Part shown: piece after piece, positions 16,984 to 25,791 of the stretch
Position numbering within the stretch: position 1 is the first letter of the stretch
How the letters are laid out: every line of letters begins with the position of its first letter
NCBI RefSeq assembly: GCF_000720765.1
Contig: NZ_JODC01000004.1
Span: 286,712-350,711, forward strand
Length of the DNA: 64,000 bases
Direction of reading: 5' to 3'
Source of the DNA: Streptomyces sp. NRRL S-646
GTDB taxonomy: Bacteria > Actinomycetota > Actinomycetes > Streptomycetales > Streptomycetaceae
The notes under the pieces: model-generated
What the model was told of the DNA's origin: nothing
Seen by the model: only the letters and a program-made list of their open reading frames with translations
The model's database searches: none
Program-made: the position numbers and the translations under genes

Positions 16984-18761
16984 TCGGCGTGGCGCCACCG
17001 GCGTACGACCCGGCGGCCCCGACGACGGCGCACACCCTGCCCGTCGGCGCCCCCGCGACCGTACGCGCCTATGTGGCCGAGCTGTTCCGCCGGCACCGCC
17101 GTGCCTTCCTGGCCCTGATCGCCGTGAACACGGCAGCCGTGCTCGCCTCGATGGCGGGCCCATGGCTGCTGGGCGACCTGGTCGAGCGGGTGTCGGACAA
17201 CGCACGGCAGCTTCATCTGCCGCTCACCGTCTCGCTGTTCGTCCTCGCGCTGCTCGTCCAGGCCGTCTTCGTGCGACAGGTGCGGCTGCGGGGGGCGATG
17301 CTCGGCGAGCGGATGCTGGCCGATCTGCGCGAGGACTTCCTCGTACGGTCGGTCGGTCTGCCGCCGGGCGTCCTGGAGCGGGCGGGCACGGGCGACCTGC
17401 TGTCCCGGATCACGACGGACATCGACCGGCTCGCCAACGCCATGCGCGAGGCGGTACCGCAGCTGGCGATCGGCGTGGTGTGGGCGGTGCTGCTGCTCGG
17501 CGGTCTCGTCGTGACGGTGCCACCGCTGGCGCCCGCCGTGCTGGTCGCCGTGCCGCTGCTGGTGGCCGGCTGCCGCTGGTACTTCAAGCGGGCGCCGTCC
17601 GGCTACCGCTCGGAGGCCGCCGGGTACGCGGCCGTGGCCGCCGCCCTCGCCGAGACGGTCGACGCCGGGCGCACCGTGGAGGCCCACCGCCTCGGCGAAC
17701 GCCGCATCGAACTGTCCGAGCGCCGGGTGAAGGAATGGACCGCTTGGGAGAACTACACGCTCTGGCTGCGGTCCGTGCTCTTCCCCGTCATCAACCTCAC
17801 CCATGTGACCGTGCTCGCCTCGGTGTTGATGATCGGCGGCGTGTTCGTCCTGCAGGGCTGGATCGGGGTGGGCCAGCTGACGACGGGCGCGCTGATCGCG
17901 CAGATGCTCGTCGACCCGGTGAACCTGATCCTGCGCTGGTACGACGAGCTGCAGGTGGCTCAGGTGTCGCTGGCCCGGCTGGTCGGCGTGCGGGACATCG
18001 AACCGGACGCCGGCGAGGAGTCGCTGGCCCCGGACGGGCGCGACGTGCACGCGGACCGGGTGCACTTCGGCTACCGCGAGGGCGTGGACGTGCTCCGCAA
18101 GGTGTCCCTGCAGGTCGCACCCGGCACCCGGCTGGCGCTGGTCGGCCCCTCGGGCGCGGGCAAGTCCACGCTGGGCAGGCTGCTCGCCGGGATCTACGCA
18201 CCGCGGGAGGGGCGCATCACCCTCGGCGGCGCCGAGCTGTCCCGGATGCCCGCCGAGCGCGTCCGCTCCCATGTGGCCCTCGTCAACCAGGAGCACCACG
18301 TCTTCGTGGGGTCCCTGCGCGACAACCTCCTGCTGGCCCGGACGAGTGCCGGAGATGCCGAGCTGTGGGCGGCCCTGGGCGCGGTCGACGCCGACGGATG
18401 GGCACGTGCCCTGGACGACGGTCTGGACACGGAGGTCGGCTCGGGCGGGCTTGCGCTCACCCCGGCCCAGGCCCAGCAGATCGCGCTGGCCCGACTGGTG
18501 CTGGCGGACCCGCACACGCTGGTCCTGGACGAGGCGACCTCGCTCCTGGACCCGCGTGCGGCACGCCACCTGGAGCGCTCCCTGGCCCGCGTTCTGGACG
18601 GCCGCACGGTGGTCGCCATCGCCCACCGGCTGCACACCGCCCATGACGCCGATGTGATCGCCGTCGTCGAGAACGGCCGCATCAGCGAGCTCGGCAGCCA
18701 CGACGAGCTGGTCGCGGCGCAGGGCGCGTATGCGGCGCTGTGGCGGTCCTGGCACGGGTGA
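16980..18761 (+). CDS. ABC exporter half B, intact Walker A, degenerate signature
   Basis: A 593-residue exporter half that pairs with the preceding gene product. Six membrane segments precede an ATPase domain with intact Walker A GPSGAGKST (389-397), Walker B LVLDEAT (514-520) and switch His in AIAHRL. The signature is LTPAQAQQ (493-500) where LSGGQ is expected. Together with half A this gives one complete composite site (Walker A of B with the signature of A) and one fully degenerate site. Membrane helices contain QVRLRGAMLGERMLADLRED and GDLLSRITTDIDRL coupling stretches. Heterodimeric exporters of this type move drugs, peptides or lipids; no substrate gene is adjacent. Confidence 0.88.
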   Translation: MIGVAPPAYDPAAPTTAHTLPVGAPATVRAYVAELFRRHRRAFLALIAVNTAAVLASMAGPWLLGDLVERVSDNARQLHLPLTVSLFVLALLVQAVFVRQVRLRGAMLGERMLADLREDFLVRSVGLPPGVLERAGTGDLLSRITTDIDRLANAMREAVPQLAIGVVWAVLLLGGLVVTVPPLAPAVLVAVPLLVAGCRWYFKRAPSGYRSEAAGYAAVAAALAETVDAGRTVEAHRLGERRIELSERRVKEWTAWENYTLWLRSVLFPVINLTHVTVLASVLMIGGVFVLQGWIGVGQLTTGALIAQMLVDPVNLILRWYDELQVAQVSLARLVGVRDIEPDAGEESLAPDGRDVHADRVHFGYREGVDVLRKVSLQVAPGTRLALVGPSGAGKSTLGRLLAGIYAPREGRITLGGAELSRMPAERVRSHVALVNQEHHVFVGSLRDNLLLARTSAGDAELWAALGAVDADGWARALDDGLDTEVGSGGLALTPAQAQQIALARLVLADPHTLVLDEATSLLDPRAARHLERSLARVLDGRTVVAIAHRLHTAHDADVIAVVENGRISELGSHDELVAAQGAYAALWRSWHG

Positions 18762-18766
18762 GCGTT

Positions 18767-18809
18767 CCCGGCCCGGTCGGAGGCCGCCGTACGGCGGTCC
18801 CCGGCCGGG
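18767..18809. terminator. Bidirectional terminator-like hairpin
   Basis: Nested inverted repeats occupy the 48 bases between the convergent ABC and lipoprotein genes. The outer arms are CCCGGCC / GGCCGGG (18767-18773 and 18803-18809) and the inner palindrome is CCGCCG-TA-CGGCGG (18784-18797). No T-run follows, which is usual for terminators in this G+C range. Confidence 0.6.
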
Positions 18810-19319
18810 TCAGTACCCGTAGCCACCGCTGCCGCTGCTGTTCGACGCCGGGACGGCCTTCTTGATCGCCGTGCCCTTGGCGTTCAGGACGTACCAGACC
18901 TTGTCGATGCCCTGCCCCTTCAGATCGCCGGCCTTCCGGTCCTTGGCGTAGTAGTACAACGGATGTCCGGCGTACGTGACCTGGGCCTTTGCCGCCCCCT
19001 TCGTGTGGCCGATCAGGTTCGCTTCGACGCCTGCGCCTGCGTGCGGCTTGCCCTCCATGTGCGGCCACAGCTTCATGCAGGTGGCGTCACAGTTCATCGA
19101 GTTGGTGTTCTTGCCGTCCGCGGTGAACAGGTACAGCGTGCGTCCGCCGCCGTCGACGAGGATGTCGCCCACCGGTGAGTGGCTCGCCCTGATCGTCGAG
19201 GTGTCCATGGTGGCCGCTGCCGGGCGGGGGCTGTGGGCGCTGCCGCCCCCGCCGCCGCAGCCGGCGAGCGCCAGACCTGCGAGTGCCATCCCCGCCACGG
19301 TGATCCTGCTTCGCCTCAT
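18810..19319 (-). CDS. Secreted-repeat lipoprotein (COG4315 type)
   Basis: A 169-residue lipoprotein with signal peptide MRRSRITVAGMALAGLALAG and lipobox ALAGC. The mature part holds two copies of the Lipoprotein_15/secreted repeat: LVDGGGRTLYLFTADGKN with NCDATCMKLWPHM, and VTYAGHPLYYYAKDRKAGD followed by the shorter IDKVWYVLNAKG. A Ser/Gly-rich tail ends it. The two Cys of the first repeat could form a disulfide. The function of these cell-surface proteins is not known. The ATG at 19319 has GGAGAGACC upstream. It is divergent from the ECF sigma gene, a common neighbourhood, so it is a likely member of that sigma factor's regulon. Confidence 0.85.
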   Translation of the reverse strand: MRRSRITVAGMALAGLALAGCGGGGGSAHSPRPAAATMDTSTIRASHSPVGDILVDGGGRTLYLFTADGKNTNSMNCDATCMKLWPHMEGKPHAGAGVEANLIGHTKGAAKAQVTYAGHPLYYYAKDRKAGDLKGQGIDKVWYVLNAKGTAIKKAVPASNSSGSGGYGY

Positions 19320-19368
19320 GGTCTCTCCGTCCCTTCTGACGGAGGTTGTACGGGCGAGCGATGTGGAC

Positions 19369-19394
19369 GGATTGGGGTGGATTGCGGTCAATCC
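19369..19394. promoter_or_regulatory. Repeats in the sigma/lipoprotein divergent promoter region
   Basis: GGATTG occurs at 19369-19374 and again at 19379-19384, ten bases apart, and the second copy forms an inverted repeat with CAATCC at 19389-19394 (four-base centre CGGT). It lies 24 bases before the sigma ATG, in the 98-base region shared with the divergent lipoprotein gene. It may be a regulator site or part of overlapping promoters. Confidence 0.45.
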
Positions 19395-19417
19395 TTTCGG
19401 TGCTCCCGTGCGTACAT

Positions 19418-20023
19418 ATGAACGTGGAGCTGTTCCCGCGTGCCGACCGGGTCGACGACGCCGCGCTCGTCGCCGGATTCGCGCTGGGCGACGAGCAGGC
19501 GGCTGCCGCCTTCGTGCGCCGCTTCCAGGACGCGGTCTACGGGCTGGCGCTGTCGGTGACCCGTGATCCGGTACTCGCCGAGGACGTGAGCCAGGAGGTG
19601 TTCGTACGGGCCTGGCGGGCCGCGGGGAACTACGACCCCCGGCGGGGCTCGGCGCTCACCTGGCTGCTGACCATCACCCGCAACGCCGCGATCGACGCCG
19701 TGCGGGCGCGGCGCTCCACTCCCGTCCTGGCCGAGACCATGGAGCGACTCCTGGACGTGACCCTGCGGGCCGAGAACGACTCCGCCGGCACGGAGCGACT
19801 CGCCCTGATCGCCCTGGAGAGCGAGCGGGCCCTCGACCGGCTGCGGGCCCTGCCGGTCGAGCAGGCCCGGGCGGTGGCGCTCGCCGTGCTCGGCGGCTGC
19901 ACCGCCGCCGAGGTGGGTCGGCACGAGCGCATCCCCCTGGGCACCGCCAAGACCCGCATCCGCACCGGCCTGCGCAGGCTGCGCGACGCACTGAAGGAGG
20001 GAAGCCGCGATGGAACACCCTGA
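19418..20023 (+). CDS. ECF RNA polymerase sigma factor
   Basis: A 201-residue extracytoplasmic-function sigma factor. Region 2 (about 25-95) contains FQDAVYGLALSVTRDPVLAE, DVSQEVFVRAWRAAG and TWLLTITRNAAIDAVRARR for -10 recognition. Region 4 (about 140-190) has LPVEQARAVALAVLGGCTAAEV and IPLGTAKTRIRTGLRRLRDAL, where the helix-turn-helix binds the -35 box. The type matches the SigK-like ECF group that pairs with RskA-like anti-sigma factors. The ATG at 19418 is taken because it directly precedes conserved sequence. The gene overlaps the anti-sigma gene by 14 bases, so the two are made in balance. The signal that frees the sigma factor is unknown. Confidence 0.92.
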   Translation: MNVELFPRADRVDDAALVAGFALGDEQAAAAFVRRFQDAVYGLALSVTRDPVLAEDVSQEVFVRAWRAAGNYDPRRGSALTWLLTITRNAAIDAVRARRSTPVLAETMERLLDVTLRAENDSAGTERLALIALESERALDRLRALPVEQARAVALAVLGGCTAAEVGRHERIPLGTAKTRIRTGLRRLRDALKEGSRDGTP

Positions 20024-20654
20024 CGAGGACGAACTGACCGCCCTGGCTCTCGGCACCCTCCCCGGCGAACCGGCGGAGTTGCTGCGCCACCTCACCGTCT
20101 GCGCCACCTGCCGCAGGGCCTACGACGACCTGTCGGCGGCCGTCGACGCGGTGCTGCCCGCGGCTCCTGCGGTCGCGGCCCCGCCCGGCTTCGACGCCCG
20201 GGTCCTCGACCGCCTGGACCTGCGCCGCCCCTCCCCCGCCCGCCGGCGCCGCCGGACCCCGCTGCTGGTCGCCGCTGCCGCCGCGGCCGGGCTGTGCCTG
20301 GGCACGGCCGGCACCGCACTCCTGCACCACGAGTCCGCCCCGGTCCAGGTGACGGCGAGTGACCACGGAGGTCTGCTGCTCACCGGCTCGGGGGCGCGGG
20401 TGGGCACCGTCGAACCGAGCCGGGCCGGGAACGAGCACGTCTTGGTCATGCAGATCACGGCCGGCCGGCCCGGCACCCACTACACCTGCCGGCTCCTGCT
20501 CAAGGACGGCTCCTCCCGCAACGCCGGCCAGTGGTGGATGCCGGCGTCCGGCCGGGCCACCTGGATCGCGTACGGGTCGGCCGGCACGATCGACCGCGTC
20601 GATCTGGTGACGGACGACGGCCACGTCTGGTCATCGGCCGTGCTGCGCAGCTGA
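20010..20654 (+). CDS. Membrane anti-sigma factor (zinc-finger, RskA-like)
   Basis: A 214-residue anti-sigma factor. The amino-terminal sigma-binding part has a zinc-type H-x3-C-x2-C motif (His27, Cys31, Cys34, in LRHLTVCATCRRAYDDL). One membrane segment lies at about 90-108 (LLVAAAAAAGLCLGTAGTALL). The outer domain (about 110-214) is RskA-like, with VLVMQITAGRPGTHYTCRLL, DGSSRNAGQWWMP and IDRVDLVTDDG. It would hold the sigma factor at the membrane until a signal triggers release or proteolysis. It starts inside the sigma gene, showing coupled translation. Confidence 0.9.
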   Translation: MEHPDEDELTALALGTLPGEPAELLRHLTVCATCRRAYDDLSAAVDAVLPAAPAVAAPPGFDARVLDRLDLRRPSPARRRRRTPLLVAAAAAAGLCLGTAGTALLHHESAPVQVTASDHGGLLLTGSGARVGTVEPSRAGNEHVLVMQITAGRPGTHYTCRLLLKDGSSRNAGQWWMPASGRATWIAYGSAGTIDRVDLVTDDGHVWSSAVLRS

Positions 20655-20899
20655 CGTCGGCCCCGCCCCGCGACTCTCGGGCATGCCCCACAGAGCGGCT
20701 TCCCCCTGCGCTGCGTACCTCCCTGGTGCCGTGCCGTTGCGCAGTCCCGAACAGGGGTGGAAGGCTGGATATCGGCACCGGCTCGGGGAGCGCCCTGGGA
20801 CCGACAAGTCCCCTCGGGCGCAGCCTGTGCTCCGCGTCACGGCGCACCGAAGCCCCGCGCGGTGAGAAACGGGCCCGTCCCCACCACCTGGAGGTACCC

Positions 20900-21370
20900 G
20901 TGAACAGCGCCGACGGATGGGGAGACGACGTCTACCAGCCCGACGGATCCGAGATCCAGGAGGACTCCGGGCTGCTCGACGTGGAGGACACCCTGGTCGA
21001 CGACGGCGTCGACGACCCCCTCGACCGGGGCTGGTCCCCTCCGGACCGACCATGGGCAGTGGAGCGCGCCGATGTGACGGCGGCGGAGCGGCAGCACGGG
21101 GAGACCCTGGACCAGCGGCTCGCCGAGGAACTGCCGGACCTTGTGATGCCCGACACCGACGGCATCGGCGACTGCGAGGGCACCGACGGGGAACTCCTGG
21201 ACAACGAGGTCGGCGCCGCTCGCTCCGGCCGTCTCGTGGCACCGGACGAGGGCGCGCACGAGGACGAGGAGAGCGCCCTGGTCGCCCGGGACGTCGGCAT
21301 CGACGGCGCGGCGGCCTCCGCCGAGGAAGCGGCCATGCACATCGTCGACGAGGACGCCCTGTCCGGCTGA
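20900..21370 (+). CDS. DUF5709 protein
   Basis: A 156-residue very acidic protein of the DUF5709 family, found in actinomycetes and of unknown function. Typical stretches are [39 protein letters not shown] and a [12 protein letters not shown] segment. No hydrophobic segment is present, so it is expected to be soluble in the cytoplasm and largely disordered. The frame is open well upstream, but the GTG at 20900 has GGAGG seven bases before it and opens the conserved part. It is followed after 29 bases by the L31 gene on the same strand, so the two are probably cotranscribed. Confidence 0.85.
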   Translation: MNSADGWGDDVYQPDGSEIQEDSGLLDVEDTLVDDGVDDPLDRGWSPPDRPWAVERADVTAAERQHGETLDQRLAEELPDLVMPDTDGIGDCEGTDGELLDNEVGAARSGRLVAPDEGAHEDEESALVARDVGIDGAAASAEEAAMHIVDEDALSG

Positions 21371-21399
21371 CCAGCCGCCGACCAGCCAAGGAGCACCGT

Positions 21400-21663
21400 A
21401 TGCAGCAGGACAAGCACCCCGACTACCACCAGGTCGTCTTCCGCGACCGTGCCGCAGGCTACGCCTTCCTGACCCGGTCCACCGCGACCAGCGACCAGAC
21501 CATCGAGTGGGACGACGGAGAGACATATCCGGTGGTGGACGTGGAGATCTCCTCCGAGAGCCACCCGTTCTACACCGGCAAGGCACGGACCGTGGACACG
21601 GAGGGGCGTATCGCCCAGTTCGAGCGGCGCTACGGCTCAGGGGCGGGCGGCCAGGGCACCTGA
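21400..21663 (+). CDS. rpmE2: Ribosomal protein L31, type B (cysteine-free paralogue)
   Basis: An 87-residue type B large-subunit protein L31. Family blocks are [56 protein letters not shown] and IAQFERRYG. It has no cysteine at all, so it is the zinc-independent form that replaces the zinc-binding L31 in the ribosome when zinc is short. AAGGAG stands seven bases before the ATG. In Streptomyces such genes are usually repressed by Zur, yet no Zur-like site (a TGAAAATGATTTTCA-type palindrome) is visible in the 29 bases before it or before the upstream DUF5709 gene. Confidence 0.93.
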   Translation: MQQDKHPDYHQVVFRDRAAGYAFLTRSTATSDQTIEWDDGETYPVVDVEISSESHPFYTGKARTVDTEGRIAQFERRYGSGAGGQGT

Positions 21664-21762
21664 GAACCCGACCGGAAAATTCATGGCGTTCGGCGGTCAC
21701 ATCCGCCCCCCGGGATCCGTCAGCCCAACGAAAGCATCCCGAGGATTGTGGAAGGAAACGCC

Positions 21763-22242
21763 ATGACCACGCAGTCGCGCCTGCCCAACCCGCTCAAGCT
21801 GGTCCCCGAGTTCGGTCCGGTCAACGGAGCCCTGTTCAAGGCCACCGGCAACGGCTCGATCCCACAGACCACCATCAGCCTGCTGCAACTGCGCGCCGGC
21901 CAGCTGGTCGGAAACACCTACCTGACGTCCCTGCACACCGGCAACCTGCGCAAGGCGGGCGAGTCCGACGAGCGGATCATGGGCGTGGCGACCTGGCAGG
22001 ACGCCCACTGCTTCACCGACGCCGAGCGGGTCGCTCTCGCCCTGGTCGAGGCGGTGCTCACCCCGAACCCGCACGGTGAGCGAGTCTCCGACGAGCTGTA
22101 CGCGGAGGCCGCCAAGCACTACGAGGAGAAGGCCCTGGTCACCCTGACGATCTCCATCTGCCAGGTCTTCTTCTACATCCCGCTCGCCGTGATCGGCCGG
22201 CCACTGCCCGGTGTGTCCCCGGCCGAGCAGTGGAGGGACTGA
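21763..22242 (+). CDS. Carboxymuconolactone decarboxylase/AhpD-like family protein
   Basis: A 159-residue helical protein of the carboxymuconolactone decarboxylase/AhpD superfamily. The stretch LHTGNLRKAGESDERIMGV matches the family's helix region. However, the CxxC pair used by AhpD peroxidases is absent: the expected position reads SLHTG. The usual xxxFTDAERVALALVEAVL helix follows. It may therefore act as a decarboxylase-like or non-redox member, and its substrate is not known. The ATG at 21763 has GGAAGGA upstream. It lies 99 bases after the L31 gene on the same strand. Confidence 0.8.
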   Translation: MTTQSRLPNPLKLVPEFGPVNGALFKATGNGSIPQTTISLLQLRAGQLVGNTYLTSLHTGNLRKAGESDERIMGVATWQDAHCFTDAERVALALVEAVLTPNPHGERVSDELYAEAAKHYEEKALVTLTISICQVFFYIPLAVIGRPLPGVSPAEQWRD

Positions 22243-22306
22243 CCTGGGGCAGGCACGCGGAGTGGGCCCGTGGCCGTCCGGACCTCACCCCTGCGGGCGG
22301 GCTCTC

Positions 22307-23101
22307 TCAGATGAAGTTCAACGCCGCCGCGCAGCCCACCCCGCCCAGCAGCATGAACACCGGCATCAGCACCTTGAGCTCGACCCAGCTGCCGGCCCGG
22401 AACCGCATGACCTTCGGCGGGCCGATCGGGTACCAGCGCTTACGGCCCACCGGTATCGGCCACAGGATCGGGCAGCCGGAGACCGTCAGCGCGTCCCCGA
22501 TGTCGTGGACTATCGCGCCCAGCACGATCGGCAGCCCCAGCCACAGGTACTGCTGGCCGGGCTGGGTGAACAGCCAGTCCGATCCGTTGCCCGGCTTGTC
22601 CAGGATGCCGGCGAGGATCCAGGCGCTGGTCGCGGCCAGCAGCCACACCAGCACGTCGCTGCTGGAGCCGCGGGCCGCCCGCCACAACAGGCCCTCGATG
22701 GCCAGCACCATGTGGACGAAGAGGATGGCCAGCACCGCCCAGCGGCCACCGGTGATGGCGGCGACCGACGTACCCGCACCGATCAGGACCGCCCACAGCC
22801 AGGTGTGGGTGAGGGTGCGGTGGCCGCCGGAGCGGCGCGGGTCGCCCTGCTTCCTCGTCGCCTTGTAGACGGCGTAGGAGAGCTTGTCGACGATCTCGCA
22901 CAGCCCGCGCGAGAGGGGGCCGAAGGCCCTGGAGATGGTGGCCGCCTTGTGGTCCAGATCCGGGGCGAGAGCGGCTCCGGCGCAGATCAGAGCGCCGACC
23001 AGGATGACCGGCCAGGGCATCGGGTGCCCGGTCGCCGCGGCCGCCGCACCGACGCCGAGCCAGGCGGCAGCGCCCGACAGTGAGTGTGCTGGTCCCATCA
23101 T
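22307..23101 (-). CDS. DUF457/YdjM-type membrane metal-dependent hydrolase
   Basis: A 264-residue multi-pass membrane protein of the DUF457 (YdjM/metal-dependent hydrolase) family. Conserved polar residues sit at membrane edges: GAALAPDLDHKAATIS, RRSGGHRTLTHTWLW with two His, and LGAIVHDIGDALT. These resemble the D-x-D-H and H-R-x-x-T-H motifs that may bind metal. About six to seven membrane segments are present. The start at 23101 is one of two adjacent ATGs, chosen for GGGGA six bases ahead. It is divergent from the helicase gene. In other bacteria members respond to DNA damage or act on membrane lipids; no specific role can be read here. Confidence 0.8.
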   Translation of the reverse strand: MMGPAHSLSGAAAWLGVGAAAAATGHPMPWPVILVGALICAGAALAPDLDHKAATISRAFGPLSRGLCEIVDKLSYAVYKATRKQGDPRRSGGHRTLTHTWLWAVLIGAGTSVAAITGGRWAVLAILFVHMVLAIEGLLWRAARGSSSDVLVWLLAATSAWILAGILDKPGNGSDWLFTQPGQQYLWLGLPIVLGAIVHDIGDALTVSGCPILWPIPVGRKRWYPIGPPKVMRFRAGSWVELKVLMPVFMLLGGVGCAAALNFI

Positions 23102-23246
23102 GGCCGTTCCCCGCCCCATTCCTCTTGTGCCGCTGTCCAGTTGACCGGGTGCGCTGACGCTCCGTCGGCGACACAGCGTACTGGTCGTGATCTTCCTGCC
23201 GACAGCCGATTCCCCTATGGGGGAGGACGCCAGGCAAGATGGGTGC

Positions 23247-25760
23247 GTGACCCTCATCGATCAGCTGCCGCCGACCGCCGACCCCGACGCCCTCTACGAA
23301 GCCTTCGAGTCGTGGGCCCAGGAGCGAGGTCTCACCCTCTATCCCCATCAGGAGGAGGCGCTGATCGAGGTGGTCTCCGGTGCGAACGTGATCGTGTCGA
23401 CGCCGACCGGCTCCGGCAAGAGCATGATCGCTGCCGGTGCGCACTTCGCCGCCCTGGCGCGGGACGAGGTCACCTTCTACACCGCTCCGATCAAGGCGCT
23501 CGTCTCGGAGAAGTTCTTCGAACTGTGCAAGATCTTCGGAACCGAGAACGTCGGCATGCTCACCGGCGACGCGTCCGTCAACTCGGACGCGCCCGTGATC
23601 TGCTGCACCGCCGAGGTCCTCGCCTCGATCGCACTGCGCGACGGCAAGGACGCGGACGTCGGCCAGGTCGTCATGGACGAGTTCCACTTCTATGCGGAGG
23701 GGGACCGCGGCTGGGCCTGGCAGATCCCGATCCTGGAGCTGCCCCAGGCGCAGTTCGTCCTGATGTCGGCCACGCTCGGCGACGTCTCGATGTTCGAGAA
23801 GGACCTCACCCGGCGCACCGGCCGCCCCACGTCGGTGGTCCGCTCGGCGACCCGCCCGGTCCCGCTGTCCTACGAATACCGGCTCACCCCGCTCACGGAG
23901 ACGCTGACCGAGCTGCTGGAGACCCGGCAGGCGCCGGTCTACATCGTGCACTTCACGCAGGCGCAGGCCGTGGAGCGGGCGCAGGCCCTGATGAGCATCA
24001 ACATGTCCACGCGGGAGGAGAAGGACAAGATCGCCGAGCTGATCGGCAACTTCCGCTTCACCACCAAGTTCGGCCGCAACCTCTCCCGCTATGTGCGGCA
24101 CGGCATCGGCGTCCACCACGCCGGGATGCTGCCCAAGTACCGGCGCCTGGTGGAGAAGCTGGCGCAGGCCGGTCTGCTGAAGGTGATCTGCGGTACGGAC
24201 ACGCTCGGTGTGGGCGTCAACGTGCCCATCCGCACGGTGCTGTTCACGGCGCTGACGAAGTACGACGGCAGCCGTGTGCGCACGCTGCGCGCCCGTGAGT
24301 TCCACCAGATCGCCGGCCGTGCCGGGCGGGCCGGTTTCGACACGGCCGGCTTTGTCGTCGCCCAGGCCCCCGAACATGTCGTGGAGAACGAGAAGGCCCT
24401 TGCGAAGGCGGGCGACGACCCGAAGAAGCGCCGCAAGGTCGTCCGCAAGAAGGCGCCGGAGGGCTTCGTCGGGTGGACGGAGAACACCTTCGAGAAGCTC
24501 ATTGCCTCCGATCCGGAGCCGCTGACCTCCCGCTTCCGGGTGACGCACACGATGCTGCTGTCGGTGATCGCCCGCCCGGGCAACGCCTTCGAGGCGATGC
24601 GCCATCTGCTGGAGGACAACCACGAGCCGCGCAAGCAGCAACTGCGGCACATCCGGCGGGCGATCGCCATCTACCGCTCGTTGCTGGACGGCGGCATCGT
24701 CGAGAAGCTCGACGAGCCGGACGCCACCGGCCGCATCGTCCGCCTCACTGTTGATCTGCAGCAGGACTTCGCGCTCAACCAGCCGCTGTCCACGTTCGCG
24801 CTCGCCGCATTCGAACTCCTCGAACCCGAATCGCCGTCCTACGCCCTGGACATGGTGTCCGTCGTCGAGTCGACGCTGGACGATCCGCGGCAGATCCTCG
24901 TCGCCCAGCAGAACAAGGCCAAGGGCGAGGCCGTGGCCGCGATGAAGGCGGACGGCGTCGAGTACGAGGAGCGCATGGAACGCCTCCAGGACATCAGCTA
25001 CCCCAAGCCCCTGGAGGAGCTGCTCTTCCACGCCTACGACACCTACCGCAAGAGCCACCCGTGGGTGGGCGACCATCCGCTGTCGCCGAAGTCCGTCATC
25101 CGGGACATGTACGAACGGGCCATGTCCTTCACGGAGTTGGTGTCCTTCTACGAGCTGGCCCGCACCGAGGGCATCGTCCTGCGCTACCTCGCCAGCGCCT
25201 ACAAGACCCTCGACCACAACATCCCCGACGACCTCAAGTCCGAGGACCTGCAGGACCTCATCGAGTGGCTCGGTGAGATGGTCCGCCAGGTCGACTCCAG
25301 CCTGCTGGACGAGTGGGAGCAGCTCGCCAACCCGGAGGAGATGACCGCCGAGGAGGCCCAGGAGAAGGCCGACGAGGTCAAGCCGGTCACCTCCAACGCC
25401 CGCGCCTTCCGGGTCCTGGTCCGCAACGCCATGTTCCGCCGGGTGGAGCTCGCCGCCCTCGACCAGGTCGAGGAACTGGGCGAGTTGGATGCCGACTCGG
25501 GCTGGGACGCCGACGCATGGGGCGAGGCGATGGACAAGTACTGGGACGAGTACGACGACCTGGGCACCGGCCCGGACGCCCGCGGCCCCAAGCTGCTGCT
25601 CATCGAGGAGGAGCCGGAGCACGGCCTGTGGCGCGTTCGCCAGATCTTCGCCGACCCGAACGGCGATCATGACTGGGGCATCAGCGCGGAGGTCGACCTC
25701 GCGGCCTCCGACACCGAGGGCCGGGCGGTCGTCCGCGTCACCGACGTCGGCCAGCTGTGA
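23247..25760 (+). CDS. DEAD/DEAH-box RNA helicase with DUF3516 domain
   Basis: An 837-residue superfamily 2 helicase. The first RecA-like domain has Walker A TPTGSGKS (52-59), IKALVSEKFFELC, Walker B MDEFH (142-146) and LMSATLGD. The second has VHHAGMLPKYRRLVEKLAQ, a VICGTDTLGVGVNVP block and the arginine-finger motif QIAGRAGRAGFDT. The long carboxy part (about 400 onward) is the DUF3516 domain found in actinobacterial helicases, with EYEERMERLQDISYPKPLEE as a marker. The GTG at 23247 gives the family amino end. It resembles Ski2-like RNA helicases, so a role in RNA turnover or ribosome work is likely but not shown. Confidence 0.9.
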   Translation: MTLIDQLPPTADPDALYEAFESWAQERGLTLYPHQEEALIEVVSGANVIVSTPTGSGKSMIAAGAHFAALARDEVTFYTAPIKALVSEKFFELCKIFGTENVGMLTGDASVNSDAPVICCTAEVLASIALRDGKDADVGQVVMDEFHFYAEGDRGWAWQIPILELPQAQFVLMSATLGDVSMFEKDLTRRTGRPTSVVRSATRPVPLSYEYRLTPLTETLTELLETRQAPVYIVHFTQAQAVERAQALMSINMSTREEKDKIAELIGNFRFTTKFGRNLSRYVRHGIGVHHAGMLPKYRRLVEKLAQAGLLKVICGTDTLGVGVNVPIRTVLFTALTKYDGSRVRTLRAREFHQIAGRAGRAGFDTAGFVVAQAPEHVVENEKALAKAGDDPKKRRKVVRKKAPEGFVGWTENTFEKLIASDPEPLTSRFRVTHTMLLSVIARPGNAFEAMRHLLEDNHEPRKQQLRHIRRAIAIYRSLLDGGIVEKLDEPDATGRIVRLTVDLQQDFALNQPLSTFALAAFELLEPESPSYALDMVSVVESTLDDPRQILVAQQNKAKGEAVAAMKADGVEYEERMERLQDISYPKPLEELLFHAYDTYRKSHPWVGDHPLSPKSVIRDMYERAMSFTELVSFYELARTEGIVLRYLASAYKTLDHNIPDDLKSEDLQDLIEWLGEMVRQVDSSLLDEWEQLANPEEMTAEEAQEKADEVKPVTSNARAFRVLVRNAMFRRVELAALDQVEELGELDADSGWDADAWGEAMDKYWDEYDDLGTGPDARGPKLLLIEEEPEHGLWRVRQIFADPNGDHDWGISAEVDLAASDTEGRAVVRVTDVGQL

Positions 25761-25791
25761 GCCGCGTCGTGAGTCAAGGAGAATCCCCCGC

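Noticed and set aside
21371..21399. Zur box before the zinc-free L31 gene
   Set aside because: No TGAAAATGATTTTCA-like palindrome is present in this 29-base gap or before the upstream gene.
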